From NCBI GenBank assembly GCA_963728965.1, contig CAVSMH010000001.1, positions 248,001 to 312,000 of the forward strand: DNA of 64,000 nt. The letters run 5' to 3'. The position numbers were made by a program, and so were the translations under genes. A model generated the notes under the pieces. The model was not told the origin of the DNA. It did not search any database and saw nothing but the letters and a program-made list of their open reading frames with translations. Numbering within the stretch: the first letter of the stretch is position 1; each line of letters opens with the position of its first letter. Source of the DNA: DASQZT01 sp963728965. GTDB taxonomy: Bacteria; Acidobacteriota; Terriglobia; Bryobacterales; Bryobacteraceae. Shown in pieces: positions 44,040 to 56,515 of this stretch.

Positions 44040-45225
44040 GCTCCAAAGCCTCCTCCAGTTGCGGATCGTGAATCGGAATCAGCGGCCGCTTCTCCAATTG
44101 CAGCAGAAAATACGCCAGCCACAACCCGCCCAATGCCACGGGAGTCACGAAATCCAGCCAACTCACCCCGAACGCGCCCTTGCGGAAGTCCGGCGCGACC
44201 ATCCAGTAGAGATCCACGAACCGCATCAGCAGAATGAAAACCGCAATTCCGGCCAGCAGCTTAAAATTGCGCTTCAGGTCGCGCGACAGCAGCAGCGCGA
44301 ACGGCAGCGCGAAGTGCCCCAGCACCAGGCCGATTCCCACGTACTGCCAGCCGCCGCGCAGCCGGTTCAGATACCACGGGATCTCTTCCGGCAGGTTGCC
44401 CGCCCAGATAATCAGGAACTGCGAAAACGAAAAGTACGCCCACACCATCACCAGCGCCAGGAGCAGTTTTCCCAAATCGTGCAGGTGCCGCGGCGTGAGA
44501 ATTTCCGACAGCGGCCGGCGGTACGAAAGCAGCACCATCAGCGCAATCAGAAACGCCATCGACGACAGCCCTTGTCCCGCCATGAACAGCATGCCGAAAA
44601 TCGTCGAGAACCAGTGCGGGTTGATCGACAGCACCCAGTCGATCGCCATGAACGTGATGCTGAAGCCCCAGAACACCAGCCCAGGGCCGCTCACCGCCGC
44701 CATCTTGCGGTGCGGCACCGCCGTCCCTTCGCGATCTTCCGCCAGCGACCACCGGTTCAGGTACCACGAGCACAACCACCAGCCGCCGAAGTAGAGTGCC
44801 GCACGGATCAGGAAAAACGGAACGTTCAGATAGATCTGCTTGTGCTTCAGGATTTCATCGGCCGCAACCAGGTTGCCATGCGACCACTGGTACAGGTTCG
44901 GGATGCCGATCAACACCGGCAGAAACATCAGTGCGATCAGCGGCAGCGTTCGCGCCGCGGCCTCGCACGGACGGCGGATTACCAGTCCCCACGCCCCGCC
45001 GGTGAGATATTGCAGCATCAGCCACGCCATCGACCCCACCGCCAGCCCGACATAAAAAACGTACGCCCACAGGTACGACCGGTAGAACTGGAACGGGGAA
45101 ACCAAAAAGCCGATCAGGCACAGCACCGTGCCGGCCACTCCGGCAATCAGCGCCCGCGAGCGCCACTGGCGCATATCGCCGCGGAGTTCCGCCGAAATGC
45201 CGAAATCCATCGCCGGCGCCGTCAC
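44026..45225 (-). CDS. actF: Alternative Complex III subunit ActF (NrfD/PsrC-like)
   Basis: This integral membrane protein of about 399 aa has 10 hydrophobic segments (for example LWAYVFYVGLAVGSMAWLMLQYL, LVFWGFSITFMAIDWVLSIN, ALVMVWAYFSFSQFLIIWAGN). In Alternative Complex III, ActF and ActC are the paired NrfD-like quinol-interacting subunits. GTG 45225 overlaps the actE stop (GTGA); ATG 45210 is an alternative start. In-frame sequence upstream of 45225 is only the shadow of actE. Confidence 0.9.
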   Translation of the reverse strand: MTAPAMDFGISAELRGDMRQWRSRALIAGVAGTVLCLIGFLVSPFQFYRSYLWAYVFYVGLAVGSMAWLMLQYLTGGAWGLVIRRPCEAAARTLPLIALMFLPVLIGIPNLYQWSHGNLVAADEILKHKQIYLNVPFFLIRAALYFGGWWLCSWYLNRWSLAEDREGTAVPHRKMAAVSGPGLVFWGFSITFMAIDWVLSINPHWFSTIFGMLFMAGQGLSSMAFLIALMVLLSYRRPLSEILTPRHLHDLGKLLLALVMVWAYFSFSQFLIIWAGNLPEEIPWYLNRLRGGWQYVGIGLVLGHFALPFALLLSRDLKRNFKLLAGIAVFILLMRFVDLYWMVAPDFRKGAFGVSWLDFVTPVALGGLWLAYFLLQLEKRPLIPIHDPQLEEALEHGRE

Positions 45226-45803
45226 CGGGCACCTCCGCCGATGCGCGCGCGATCCTCGGGCGTCAGGTCGCTCGCCGCCACGTTCTGGCTCAGTTGCAGC
45301 GCGCGCACGTAGGACACGATGGCCCACCGGTCCCGTACGGGAATTTGTGCGGCGTAATCGGGCATAGCGCCGAAACCGTTGGTAATCACGTCGAAGATAT
45401 ATCCGTTGGCGGCCTTCCGCAGCCGGTCGGTATGATACGAGGGCGGCTGCCGGTAGCCGCGGCGCGCGATCATGCCATCGCCCTTGCCCAGCCGGCCGTG
45501 ACATGGTGCGCAGTACACGTTGAAACGGTCCTCTCCGCGCTCGAGCACTTCCCGGGTCACCGGAAACGGAAACGCTTCCACCGGCTTTCCGTCCGGCCCC
45601 TTGCCGGTGTAGAGCGCTGTGTCTTCCTCCAGGTGTCCGCGGGCCACGGTGCCTTCCACCAGTTGCCGCTCCGACCGCCCGTCCGGAAAGAACCGGGTAG
45701 GCCGAAGCGGGATGTATTTCGGCTGGTCCTGCATATCCTGGCGGCACGCCACCGATGTGGCCAGGGCTGCAATCGCCACGCCGAGCATCAGATTAGTGCG
45801 CAA
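45222..45803 (-). CDS. actE: Alternative Complex III subunit ActE (monohaem cytochrome c lipoprotein)
   Basis: This 193-aa protein starts at TTG 45803 (MRTNLMLG), giving an N-terminal Arg, a hydrophobic stretch and a lipobox-like TSVAC; ATG 45788 is the alternative. CAPCHG is the single haem c site, with MPDYAAQI supplying the likely Met ligand. It carries electrons out of Alternative Complex III towards the caa3 oxidase. It overlaps actD by 11 nt and actF by 4 nt. Confidence 0.88.
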   Translation of the reverse strand: MRTNLMLGVAIAALATSVACRQDMQDQPKYIPLRPTRFFPDGRSERQLVEGTVARGHLEEDTALYTGKGPDGKPVEAFPFPVTREVLERGEDRFNVYCAPCHGRLGKGDGMIARRGYRQPPSYHTDRLRKAANGYIFDVITNGFGAMPDYAAQIPVRDRWAIVSYVRALQLSQNVAASDLTPEDRARIGGGAR

Positions 45804-46326
45804 CTTCAGACACCTCTTTCGCCTCCAGGCTTTCCAGAAAGCTGCACGTCCGCTCGTGGTCGAACAGCGGGTCGGTCGCTTCGATACACAGGAAGAACCG
45901 GTTGCGCGACGCCAGCGCAAAGCGCGGCACATTGAACGTCGGGTGGTACGGCATGGGCAGCCCGCAGAGCGCCAGCAGCCCCAGCACCGCCGAGATCGCC
46001 GCAAACAAAATGGTCAACTCGAAGGTAATCACGATATAGGATGGCCAACTGTGCAGCGGACGCCCGCCTACATTGATGGGGTACGAAACCACCGTCACGT
46101 AATACTGCAGCATGTACCCTGTGATACCGCCGACGATGCCGCCGATCAGGACGATCAGCGGAAGGCGGTTCTTGTGCAGGTGCAGCGCCTCGCTGAGTTC
46201 TTCAATGTGGAACGGCGAGTACGCGTCCAGCTTGCGGTAGCCCTTCTCGCGGGCGGCCCGCGTGGCATTCACCAGCGAAGTGGGATCGGCGAACTCGGCC
46301 ATCACTCCGTAAATCGCCTGTTTCAC
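45793..46326 (-). CDS. actD: Alternative Complex III subunit ActD (DUF3341)
   Basis: A 177-aa protein with an N-terminal soluble part (MKQAIYGVMAEFADPTSLVNATRAAREKGYRKLDAYSPFHIEEL) and two membrane helices (LPLIVLIGGIVGGITGYMLQYY, IVITFELTILFAAISAVLGLLAL), matching DUF3341/ActD. It has a structural role within the complex. Its ATG overlaps the actC stop. Confidence 0.9.
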   Translation of the reverse strand: MKQAIYGVMAEFADPTSLVNATRAAREKGYRKLDAYSPFHIEELSEALHLHKNRLPLIVLIGGIVGGITGYMLQYYVTVVSYPINVGGRPLHSWPSYIVITFELTILFAAISAVLGLLALCGLPMPYHPTFNVPRFALASRNRFFLCIEATDPLFDHERTCSFLESLEAKEVSEVAH

Positions 46327-47708
46327 TGCTGCACCTCCTCTTCGACCTTCGCCTGGGGCAGCAGGCTGCGCACTTCAAAGATCGAAATCATCGGCAGCAG
46401 CCGGATGAACAGGAAAAACAAGAACAGGAACAGCCCGATGGTGCCGACGTACGTTGCCCAGTCCCAGCGCGTAGCCTGGAAGATCGACCACGACGACGGC
46501 AGAAAGTCCTGCGCCAGGCTGCTCACAATGATCACGTACCGTTCCAGCCACATGCCGATCAGCACGATGATCGACCACACGAACAGCAGCGCCGGCGTGC
46601 CGCGGATGCGCCGGAACCACAGCGCCTGCGGCGCGACGATATTACAGAAAAGCAGCGCCCAGTAGGTGACCGCGTACGGCCCGGTCATGCGGTTCCAAAT
46701 GGCTGCCTGTTCGTACACGTTGCCGCTGTACCACGCCGTGAACGTTTCGAGCATGTAGGCGTATGCCACAATCAGCCCCGTGGCCAGCATCACCTTCGCC
46801 GAATTGTCCAGGTGCTTGTCGGTGATCAGCCCCTGCAGCCCGTACGCCGCCCGCAGCGGAATCGCCAGCGCCAGCACCATCGCAAACCCCGAATAGATCG
46901 CGCCGGCCACGAAATAGGGCGGGAAAAACGTGCTGTGCCAGCCGGGCACGATGGCGATCGTGAAGTCGAAGCTCACCACCGTGTGCACCGAGAGCACCAG
47001 CGGAGTCGCCAGTCCGGCCAGCAGCAGCGACGCTGTCTCATACACGCTCCAGTGCCGGGCCGAACCGCGCCAGCCCATCGCCATGATCCCGTAGACGAAC
47101 CGCGCGAAGCGGCTGTGGGTGCGGTCGCGCAGCGTGGCCAGGTCGGGCATCAGCCCCACATACCAGAACAGCAGCGAAACCGTGGCGTAGGTGGAAACCG
47201 CGAACACGTCCCACACCAGCGGACTGCGGAACTGCGGCTGCACGCCCATGGTGTTGGGATACGGGAACAGCCAGTACGCCAGCCACGGCCTCCCCAGGTG
47301 CAGAATCGGGAACATGCCGGCGCAGGCCACCGCAAACAGCGTCATCGCTTCGGCGAACCGGTTGATCGAATTGCGCCACCGCTGGTTCAGCAGCAGCAGG
47401 ATCGCCGAAATCAGCGTCCCCGCGTGGCCGATTCCAATCCACCACACGAAATTCGTGATCGCGAAGCCCCACATCACCGGCACGCGCAGACCCCAGATGC
47501 CCACACCCTTCGCGAACAGAATCGCTACCGCCAACAGAAAAAGGAACACCAGCGAGAGCCCCACCGCGAATCCCGCGAACCAGAACAGCGGCGTCTTTTT
47601 GGTGAGAACCACCGTCGCCACCTGGTCGGTGACCGTCCCGAACGTATAGCCCGGCGCGATGATTGACCTTGGCCGCGGTCTCTCGACTACCTGTGGATCA
47701 TCCGGCAT
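46323..47708 (-). CDS. actC: Alternative Complex III subunit ActC (NrfD-like quinol-binding)
   Basis: This 461-aa protein has about ten membrane helices and the NrfD family pattern: VMWGFAITNFVWWIGIGHAGTLISAILLL, FDFTIAIVPGWHSTFFPPYFVAGAIYSGFAMVL and LIVLIGMWLERYVIIVSSL. It is the proposed quinol oxidation subunit beside the ActB iron-sulfur chain. It starts 3 nt after the actB stop. Confidence 0.93.
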   Translation of the reverse strand: MPDDPQVVERPRPRSIIAPGYTFGTVTDQVATVVLTKKTPLFWFAGFAVGLSLVFLFLLAVAILFAKGVGIWGLRVPVMWGFAITNFVWWIGIGHAGTLISAILLLLNQRWRNSINRFAEAMTLFAVACAGMFPILHLGRPWLAYWLFPYPNTMGVQPQFRSPLVWDVFAVSTYATVSLLFWYVGLMPDLATLRDRTHSRFARFVYGIMAMGWRGSARHWSVYETASLLLAGLATPLVLSVHTVVSFDFTIAIVPGWHSTFFPPYFVAGAIYSGFAMVLALAIPLRAAYGLQGLITDKHLDNSAKVMLATGLIVAYAYMLETFTAWYSGNVYEQAAIWNRMTGPYAVTYWALLFCNIVAPQALWFRRIRGTPALLFVWSIIVLIGMWLERYVIIVSSLAQDFLPSSWSIFQATRWDWATYVGTIGLFLFLFFLFIRLLPMISIFEVRSLLPQAKVEEEVQQ

Positions 47709-47711
47709 GAG

Positions 47712-50701
<2,990 letters not shown>

Positions 50702-50705
<4 letters not shown>

Positions 50706-51361
50706 CGATGACAAGTCGAACAACTGGTCAGCACCCGCGCATCCTGCACCTGGTACTGATGCATCAGGCGCCGGCCGATCTCTTCCTGATCGCCCGCCGG
50801 CTGGTAACCCATGGTGGTGATGAACGCGCGCGGCCGCAGAACTCTCTCGGGGTGCCGGTGGCAATCGATGCACCAACTCATCTGCAACGAGTTTTCCTGC
50901 CACGTCAGGGGCATCCGATCCACCCTGCCGTGACAACTCTCGCAACCGACTCCCTTGTTCACGTGAATGCTGTGATTGAAATACACAAAATCCGGCAGGT
51001 CGTTCACCCGCGTCCACCGGATCGACTCCCCGGTGCGAAAACTGGCCCGCACCGGCTCGAGCGTCGGGCTCGTGTTCCAGATCTGCGAGTGGCAGTTCAT
51101 GCAGGTCTTGGTCGGCGGAATGTTGGCGAACCCCGAAGTCTCGACCGTGGTGTGACAATACCGGCAGTCGATCCCCAGGCCGCCTACATGGTGCGCGTGG
51201 CTGAAGGGCACGGGTTGTTCCCGCGCCTGCGTCGCGCGCGTCTCATACGCGGACCGGTCCAGTTCGGCGAACACCCAGGCCAGAAACGCCAGAATAAACA
51301 CCGCCCCAAAAATCGTGATCCGCGCGAACGTGTTCGTGCTGTGATGAAAAATCTGGGACAT
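50702..51361 (-). CDS. actA: Alternative Complex III subunit ActA (pentahaem cytochrome c)
   Basis: A 219-aa protein with an N-terminal membrane anchor (FARITIFGAVFILAFLAWVFAELD) and five CxxCH haem sites: CRYCH, CMNCH, CESCH, CIDCH and CSTCH, several paired with upstream His (FSHAHH, FNHSIH). It is the periplasmic electron acceptor of Alternative Complex III, and the first gene of a 12-gene minus-strand operon. The 234 bp upstream (51362-51595) should hold the operon promoter. Confidence 0.94.
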
Positions 51362-51595
51362 GGCTTATTGCCGTCCCAGGACAAAGGTCAGAATGTTTTT
51401 GTTTGGCATCCGGAAAAAACAGGAAAATCCAGCTATCCCCACTGCACCAAAAAATACCATTCCAATCGGCCGCTTTCTGCAGGTTCGCAACAACCGGTCA
51501 AATCCATCGGATGCAGAAACCGGCCTTTCGTTTCAACTTGTTTCCAAGCCTTCGCCATCCGGCCGATCGTTGGAATTCATACCATCTGGTCCCGC

Positions 51596-52702
51596 CTACC
51601 TCCGCTCCAGCAAATATACGGAATTCTCCAGGTGACTCTCCGTTCCGTCCTGGCAGATCGCGAAGGACGCCACTCGCTGTGCGTTCGCGGAGCGCTTGTT
51701 CCACAGCGAACCTCCCGCGTATTCCCCGTCCTTGCGGAGCGCGTAAAAATTCAGATCCACCGCCGCAAGCCGTTTTTCGTCGTTATCGAAATTCCGCGCC
51801 ACGCGTTTCAGCGCGTCCAGCACCGCTTCTTTGGGCGACATCCCGTGATGCATATTCTCCACCACGGTGTGCGCCCCGCAGACGCGAAGATTCTCTTCGC
51901 CACGTCCCGTGGAACCCGCCCCGCCCACGTCCTGGTCCAGCCACAGGCCGCCCCCGATGATCGGCGAATCGCCCACCCGCCCGGCGATCTTCCAAGCCAC
52001 GCCGCTGGTGGTCGTCACCGCCGACATTTCGCCCTTCTCGTTCAAGGCCATGCAATTGATGGTTCCGTGCGGCGGATCCACCGCCACCCGGTAGGCCCAC
52101 GCGATGGTCTCATCGTCGAACTGCGGAAACAACCGTTTCAGCTCGCCGATGGTCTTTTCGTTCGGCGGCCCATCCACGCCCGATTCCCAATTGCTGTGCC
52201 CACTGCGGTCGCGCATTTCGCGCTTCCAGGCCAGCCACGCCATCCGCGATCGGTCGGTCAGCAGGTCTTCTTCCGGAAGGCCGTGCATCTTGGCGAACTT
52301 CAGCGCGCCATCGCCCACCAGCATCATGTGGTCCGTCTCGGTCAACACCAGCTTGGCCACTTTCGACGGCGTCTTGATATTGCGAATCGCCCCCACCGAG
52401 CCACCCCGCCGCGTAGGCCCGTGCATGCAGCACGAATCGAGTTCGACCACGCCGTCCTCGTTGGGCAGCCCTCCGTAACCGACGCTCGTATCGTTCGGGT
52501 CGAGTTCCTGAATATTCACGCCCGCGATCACCGCATCCAGCGTGTCGCCGCCCGCTTTGACCGTCTCCATCGCCTTCGCGCACGCCCGCACGCCGTTGGC
52601 GCTGGAGATGATGACGTTTTTCGGCTTGCTCTGTCCCCGTACCACACGGATCATGGGGAACGTGGCCGCGCCCAAAAGCGCCGCCCTCCGGCTGAATTTC
52701 AT
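51596..52702 (-). CDS. Glycosylasparaginase-like Ntn hydrolase, Tat-exported
   Basis: A 368-aa protein matching N4-(beta-N-acetylglucosaminyl)-L-asparaginase. The leader SRRAALLGAATFPMIRVVRG is a twin-arginine-type signal, so it should act outside the cytoplasm. Motifs: GGDTLDAVIAGVNIQELDPNDTSVGYGGLPNEDG, then DPPHGTINCMALNEKGEMSAVTTTSG, where Thr after HG is the N-terminal nucleophile exposed by self-cleavage. The ending GDSPIIGGGLWLDQDVGGAGSTGRGEE is the substrate region. It may release ammonia and sugar from glycosyl-asparagine. ATG 52702 fits the signal; the frame extends to 52783 without support. Confidence 0.9.
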   Translation of the reverse strand: MKFSRRAALLGAATFPMIRVVRGQSKPKNVIISSANGVRACAKAMETVKAGGDTLDAVIAGVNIQELDPNDTSVGYGGLPNEDGVVELDSCCMHGPTRRGGSVGAIRNIKTPSKVAKLVLTETDHMMLVGDGALKFAKMHGLPEEDLLTDRSRMAWLAWKREMRDRSGHSNWESGVDGPPNEKTIGELKRLFPQFDDETIAWAYRVAVDPPHGTINCMALNEKGEMSAVTTTSGVAWKIAGRVGDSPIIGGGLWLDQDVGGAGSTGRGEENLRVCGAHTVVENMHHGMSPKEAVLDALKRVARNFDNDEKRLAAVDLNFYALRKDGEYAGGSLWNKRSANAQRVASFAICQDGTESHLENSVYLLERR

Positions 52703-52897
52703 CACTTGTCTCCTTTCGCTCGGGTGGCCCGGTGCTCGCCCGCGCATCTCGACCCGCGGCTGCAGGTATGTGAAAGAGATCAATTATGTCACAGCCGGAG
52801 CGGGAGTGGGGTATCCGGTTTCCAGGTTCGCCTGGCCCGTCCGCCATGCGCCCCTATCTGTCGTCTCCAACCGCCGCCGCCCGCGCTACCCTGGAAC

Positions 52898-53761
52898 TTG
52901 GTCCCCACGCTCCTCTCCGAACGCAGGATCTGGTACGGGCTCTGGTCCCGCTCGCGCCCCACCGTCCACTACGTCATGCAGACCGAGGCGCACGTCTATG
53001 CCCTCGCCATCTCCGCCAGCGTCCTGCTGGCCTTCTACCCCTTCCTGATGGTCATGATGTCGTTCTGCCACAACATCCTTCACTGGCGTGCGGCGGAACA
53101 GGCCATCTATCTCGCCCTGAACGATTTCTTCGCCCGCGATGCCGGCGAGTTCGTCGCCCGCAATCTCCAGCCGTGGAGCGTCGGCAATGTCGGCCTCACC
53201 TCCATGTTCCTCCTCCTGTTCACCGCCAACGCCATCTTCGAGCCCCTCGAAGTCGCCCTCAACCGCGCCTGGGGCGTCGCCAGCAACCGCTCCTATCTCA
53301 AGAACCAGCTCGTCGCCCTTGGCCTCATCCTCGTCTGCGGCGGCCTCGCCCTCCTCTCGTTCATGCTCACCGCCCTCAACAACCACTGGATGTCCGACTG
53401 GGTCGGCGCCGATGGCAGCCTCGGCGTGTGGGCCAACCTGCTGCTCTTCAAACTGGCCGCGCTGCCGCTCTCCATCCTGGCCCTGTTTCTCATCTATTGG
53501 CTGTTGCCCAATCGGAAGATCCGGCCCTCCCGCGTGGCCCCCGTCGCGATCCTGGTGGGACTCGCGCTGGAAGCCCTCAAGTACGTCAACCTGCTGGTCT
53601 GGCCCCTCCTCAAAAACAAGCTCCAGCACGAATACAACATCTTTAAATACTCGATCACCATCCTGCTCTGGAGCTTCGTCGCCTCCATGATCGTGCTCGC
53701 CGGCGCCGAGTTCGCTGCCCGCCATGATCGCCAAGACCCCCGGTCGGAGAATCTGCCGTGA
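52898..53761 (+). CDS. YihY/virulence factor BrkB-like membrane protein
   Basis: This protein of about 287 aa has six hydrophobic segments (VYALAISASVLLAFYPFLMVMMSF, VGNVGLTSMFLLLFTANAIFEPLEVALNRAWGV, QLVALGLILVCGGLALLSFML and others) typical of the YihY/UPF0761 family, once misassigned as RNase BN; transport is suspected. TTG 52898 is a guess: the frame is open far upstream only as antisense of other genes, and the first ATG in the homologous part is about 52976. Its stop overlaps the GTG of the next small gene. Confidence 0.78.
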   Translation: MVPTLLSERRIWYGLWSRSRPTVHYVMQTEAHVYALAISASVLLAFYPFLMVMMSFCHNILHWRAAEQAIYLALNDFFARDAGEFVARNLQPWSVGNVGLTSMFLLLFTANAIFEPLEVALNRAWGVASNRSYLKNQLVALGLILVCGGLALLSFMLTALNNHWMSDWVGADGSLGVWANLLLFKLAALPLSILALFLIYWLLPNRKIRPSRVAPVAILVGLALEALKYVNLLVWPLLKNKLQHEYNIFKYSITILLWSFVASMIVLAGAEFAARHDRQDPRSENLP

Positions 53762-53931
53762 AGAACTGGAAGGCCATCGCGGAAGCCGGCGGCTTCGACA
53801 TCCCCGCCGCCGAGCTCGACCGCCTCGTCGAACCGCTGCGCGCCCTGGAGAGCCAATTCCGTCCCCTCGTCCGCAATCTCCCGCCGGAACTCGAACCGCT
53901 CACCGTGCTGCCCCCGGAGGATGAGGAATGA
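53758..53931 (+). CDS. Small GatC/AtzG-like amidase partner (57 aa)
   Basis: GTG 53758 overlaps the YihY stop (GTGA) and the stop overlaps the amidase ATG (ATGA 53928-53931), so it is almost surely translated. The peptide (MKNWKAIAEAGGFDIPAAEL, helix, then PPELEPLTVLPPEDEE) has the helix-plus-Pro-rich-strap layout of GatC and AtzG. Those small subunits wrap and stabilise amidase-signature enzymes. Identification rests on layout and context, since the sequence is too short for motifs. Confidence 0.6.
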   Translation: MKNWKAIAEAGGFDIPAAELDRLVEPLRALESQFRPLVRNLPPELEPLTVLPPEDEE

Positions 53932-55310
53932 CGATCCTCCAGGCCGCCGACTCCCTGCGCGCCCGCCGCGTCTCCTCGGTCGAGCTGATCACCGAGTCGC
54001 TCGCCCGCATCGGCGAGCTCGATGGCGCCCTCCGCGCCTTCATCACCACCACCCCCGAGCGCGCCCTCGCCCTCGCCCGCCACGCCGATGCCGAACTCGC
54101 CGCCGGCCGCGACCTCGGCCCCCTCCACGGTATCCCCATCGCCGTCAAGGACCTCTTCTTCACCTCCGGCGTCCGCACCACCGGCGGCTCCCGCGTCTAT
54201 GACGACTTCGTCCCCGCCTGCGATGCCGCCGTCGTTCAGCGCCTCGCGTCCGCCGGTGCCGTCCTTGTCGGCAAGACCAACATGCACGAGTGCGCCTACG
54301 GCATCACCTCCGCCAACCCCCACTACGGCGCCGTCCGCAATCCCTGGCACCTGGCGCACAGTCCCGGTGGCTCCAGCGGAGGCTCCGGCGCCGCCGTCGC
54401 CGCTGGCATGGTGCCCGCCGCCATGGGCAGTGATACCGGCGGCTCCATCCGCATCCCCGCCGCTTTCTGTGGAACCGTCGGCCTCAAACCTACCTACGGC
54501 CGCGTCAGCCGCTTCGGCGCCTTTCCGCTCGGCTACACGCTCGATCACATGGGCCCCCTCACCCGCACCGTCCGCGATGCCGCTGTCGTCCTCCATGCCA
54601 TCGCCGGTCACGACCGCCGCGACGAAACCTCCTCGCGCCGTCCCGTGCCCGACTACCTCCCCAAGCCGGCCTGTTCCATCCGCGGCCTCGTCATCGGCGT
54701 CCCCAATAATTTCTACTTCGATCGTATCGATCCCGAGGTCGATGCCGCCGTGCGCCGCGCCATCGCTCTCGCCGAATCCCTCGGCGCCGATCTGAAGCCG
54801 GTTCGCGTCCCCGATATGGAAGCCGTCAACGCCGTCGCCCGCATGGTCCTGCTCGCCGAAGCTTCCGCCGTCTGGGAGCCCCACCTCGCCGACCGCTCCC
54901 GGTTCGGGCCCGACGTCATGGCCCTGTTCGACCAGGGGCGCCTCGTGCCCGCCACTGACTACGTCAACGCGCAGCGCCTCCGCCGCCAGTTGCGCTTGCA
55001 GTTCGACGGCCTCTGGGCCGCGGTCGGTTGCCTCCTCACCCCCACTACCGCCAACCTGCCTCCCCGCATCGGCGACACCACCGTGAACCTCGGCGGCTGC
55101 CACGAGGACGTTCGCCTCGCGACCACCCGCCTCCTGCGCGGCATCAACCTGCTCGGCCTGCCCGCCCTGTCCCTTCCCTGCGGCCTCAGCGCCAGCGGCC
55201 TCCCCATCGGCCTGCAAATCATCGGCGCCCGCTTTGAAGAGGAGCTCGTGCTGCGTATCGGCGCCGCGCTCGAAGATTCGGGGTTGACCATTCCGTGCCC
55301 AAACGTCTGA
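53928..55310 (+). CDS. Amidase signature family enzyme
   Basis: A 460-aa amidase with the Ser-cis-Ser-Lys triad visible: Lys74 (GIPIAVKDLFF), cis-Ser149 (SPGGSSGGSG) and nucleophile Ser173 (GSDTGGSIRIPAAFCG). It hydrolyses, or in GatA-type enzymes transfers from, carboxamides. It differs from gatA context: no gatB is present, and the partners are a GatC/AtzG-like peptide upstream and an ATP-grasp ligase downstream. The 3' end overlaps the ATP-grasp start by 16 nt. The region is extremely GC-rich at third positions. The substrate is unknown. Confidence 0.92.
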   Translation: MTILQAADSLRARRVSSVELITESLARIGELDGALRAFITTTPERALALARHADAELAAGRDLGPLHGIPIAVKDLFFTSGVRTTGGSRVYDDFVPACDAAVVQRLASAGAVLVGKTNMHECAYGITSANPHYGAVRNPWHLAHSPGGSSGGSGAAVAAGMVPAAMGSDTGGSIRIPAAFCGTVGLKPTYGRVSRFGAFPLGYTLDHMGPLTRTVRDAAVVLHAIAGHDRRDETSSRRPVPDYLPKPACSIRGLVIGVPNNFYFDRIDPEVDAAVRRAIALAESLGADLKPVRVPDMEAVNAVARMVLLAEASAVWEPHLADRSRFGPDVMALFDQGRLVPATDYVNAQRLRRQLRLQFDGLWAAVGCLLTPTTANLPPRIGDTTVNLGGCHEDVRLATTRLLRGINLLGLPALSLPCGLSASGLPIGLQIIGARFEEELVLRIGAALEDSGLTIPCPNV

Positions 55311-56515
55311 TCCTTTTCGCCTCCACCACCGGCTACCAGATCCGCGTGTTCGCCGATGCCGCCCGCCGCCTGGGCATCGATTTCACGCTCGCCACCGACC
55401 GCTGCGACAGCCTCGACGATCCCTGGGGCGACCGCGCCATCCCCGTCAAATTCGATCACCGCCTCTCCCGCTCCATCCCCAAACTCCGCGCCCTGCAGTT
55501 TGAAGCCGTGGCCGCCGTCGGCGACCGCCCCGCCGTCCTTGCCGCCTATGCCGCCGAAGGCTTCGGCGTGCCGTTCCACCTGCCCGCCGCCGCCAACGCT
55601 TGCGCCGACAAGTACCTCGCCCGACAGCTCTACCAGGCCGCCGGCCTGCGCGTCCCCTCCTTCTTCCGCGCCGAACTCAAAGACGACCCCGGCCGGCTCG
55701 CCGCGCGTGCCCCCTACCCCTGCGTCCTCAAGCCCCTCGGCCTCTCCGCCAGCCGCGGCGTCATCCGCGCCAACGATTCCGGCGAGTTCGTCGCCGCCCT
55801 CCGCCGCATCCGCAAAATCGGCGAGCGTTTCCTCCAAATCGAAAGCTACATCCCCGGCCGCGAATTCGCTGTCGAAGGCCTCGTCACCCACGGCCAATTC
55901 CAGCCCCTTGCCATCTTCGACAAACCCGACCCCCTGGAAGGCCCCTTCTTCGAGGAGACCATCTACGTCACACCCTCCCGCGAGCCCGCCGAAGTCCAGT
56001 CCGCGCTGCTCGAGACCACCGCGCAGGCCATCCGCGCGCTCGGCCTCCGCCACGGCCCCGTTCACGTCGAGTTGCGCTACAACCAGGAAGGCGCGTGGAT
56101 CCTCGAGGCGCACGCCCGCCCCATCGGCGGCCTCTGTGCCAAAACCCTGCGTTTCGATGGCGGAATGTCTCTGGAGGAACTCATCCTGCGTCATGCTCTC
56201 GGCGAAGACGTCGCCGGCGTGCGCCTCCAGGGTCCATCCTCGGGAGTGATGATGATCCCCATCCCGAAAGACGGCATCTACGAGTCCGTGGAAGGAACCG
56301 GGCGCGCCGCCGCCGTCCCGGGCATGGAAGAGGTTGTGATCACCGCCAAGGAAGGCCAGCGGTTACAGCCCTTGCCGGAAGGATCGACGTACCTCGGTTT
56401 CCTCTTCGCGCGCACCCCTTCTCCCGCCGAAACCGAAGCGGCCCTGCGCCGCTCCCACGCCGAGCTGCGTTTCCGCATCGCCACCGTGCTCGAAACGCTC
56501 AAGCCTTCGCCCTAG
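55295..56515 (+). CDS. ATP-grasp ligase
   Basis: This 406-aa protein from GTG 55295 has the ATP-grasp pattern: ACADKYLARQLYQAAGLRVPSFF, YPCVLKPLGLSASRGVIRAND (ATP-binding Lys and Gly-rich loop), LQIESYIPGREFAVEGLV and VHVELRYNQEGAWILEAHARPIGG. The usual E-x-N-x-R metal motif reads E-A-H-A-R, a His in place of Asn. It should form a carboxylate-amine bond via acyl phosphate. Paired with the amidase, it suggests a make-and-break amide cassette. Its TAG stop (56513-56515) lies in the target site of the adjacent IS. Confidence 0.88.
   Translation: MPKRLILFASTTGYQIRVFADAARRLGIDFTLATDRCDSLDDPWGDRAIPVKFDHRLSRSIPKLRALQFEAVAAVGDRPAVLAAYAAEGFGVPFHLPAAANACADKYLARQLYQAAGLRVPSFFRAELKDDPGRLAARAPYPCVLKPLGLSASRGVIRANDSGEFVAALRRIRKIGERFLQIESYIPGREFAVEGLVTHGQFQPLAIFDKPDPLEGPFFEETIYVTPSREPAEVQSALLETTAQAIRALGLRHGPVHVELRYNQEGAWILEAHARPIGGLCAKTLRFDGGMSLEELILRHALGEDVAGVRLQGPSSGVMMIPIPKDGIYESVEGTGRAAAVPGMEEVVITAKEGQRLQPLPEGSTYLGFLFARTPSPAETEAALRRSHAELRFRIATVLETLKPSP

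Noticed and set aside
43783..45312. 509-codon plus-strand frame
   Set aside because: It is antisense to actF and neighbours with Arg/Gln/His-rich shadow composition.
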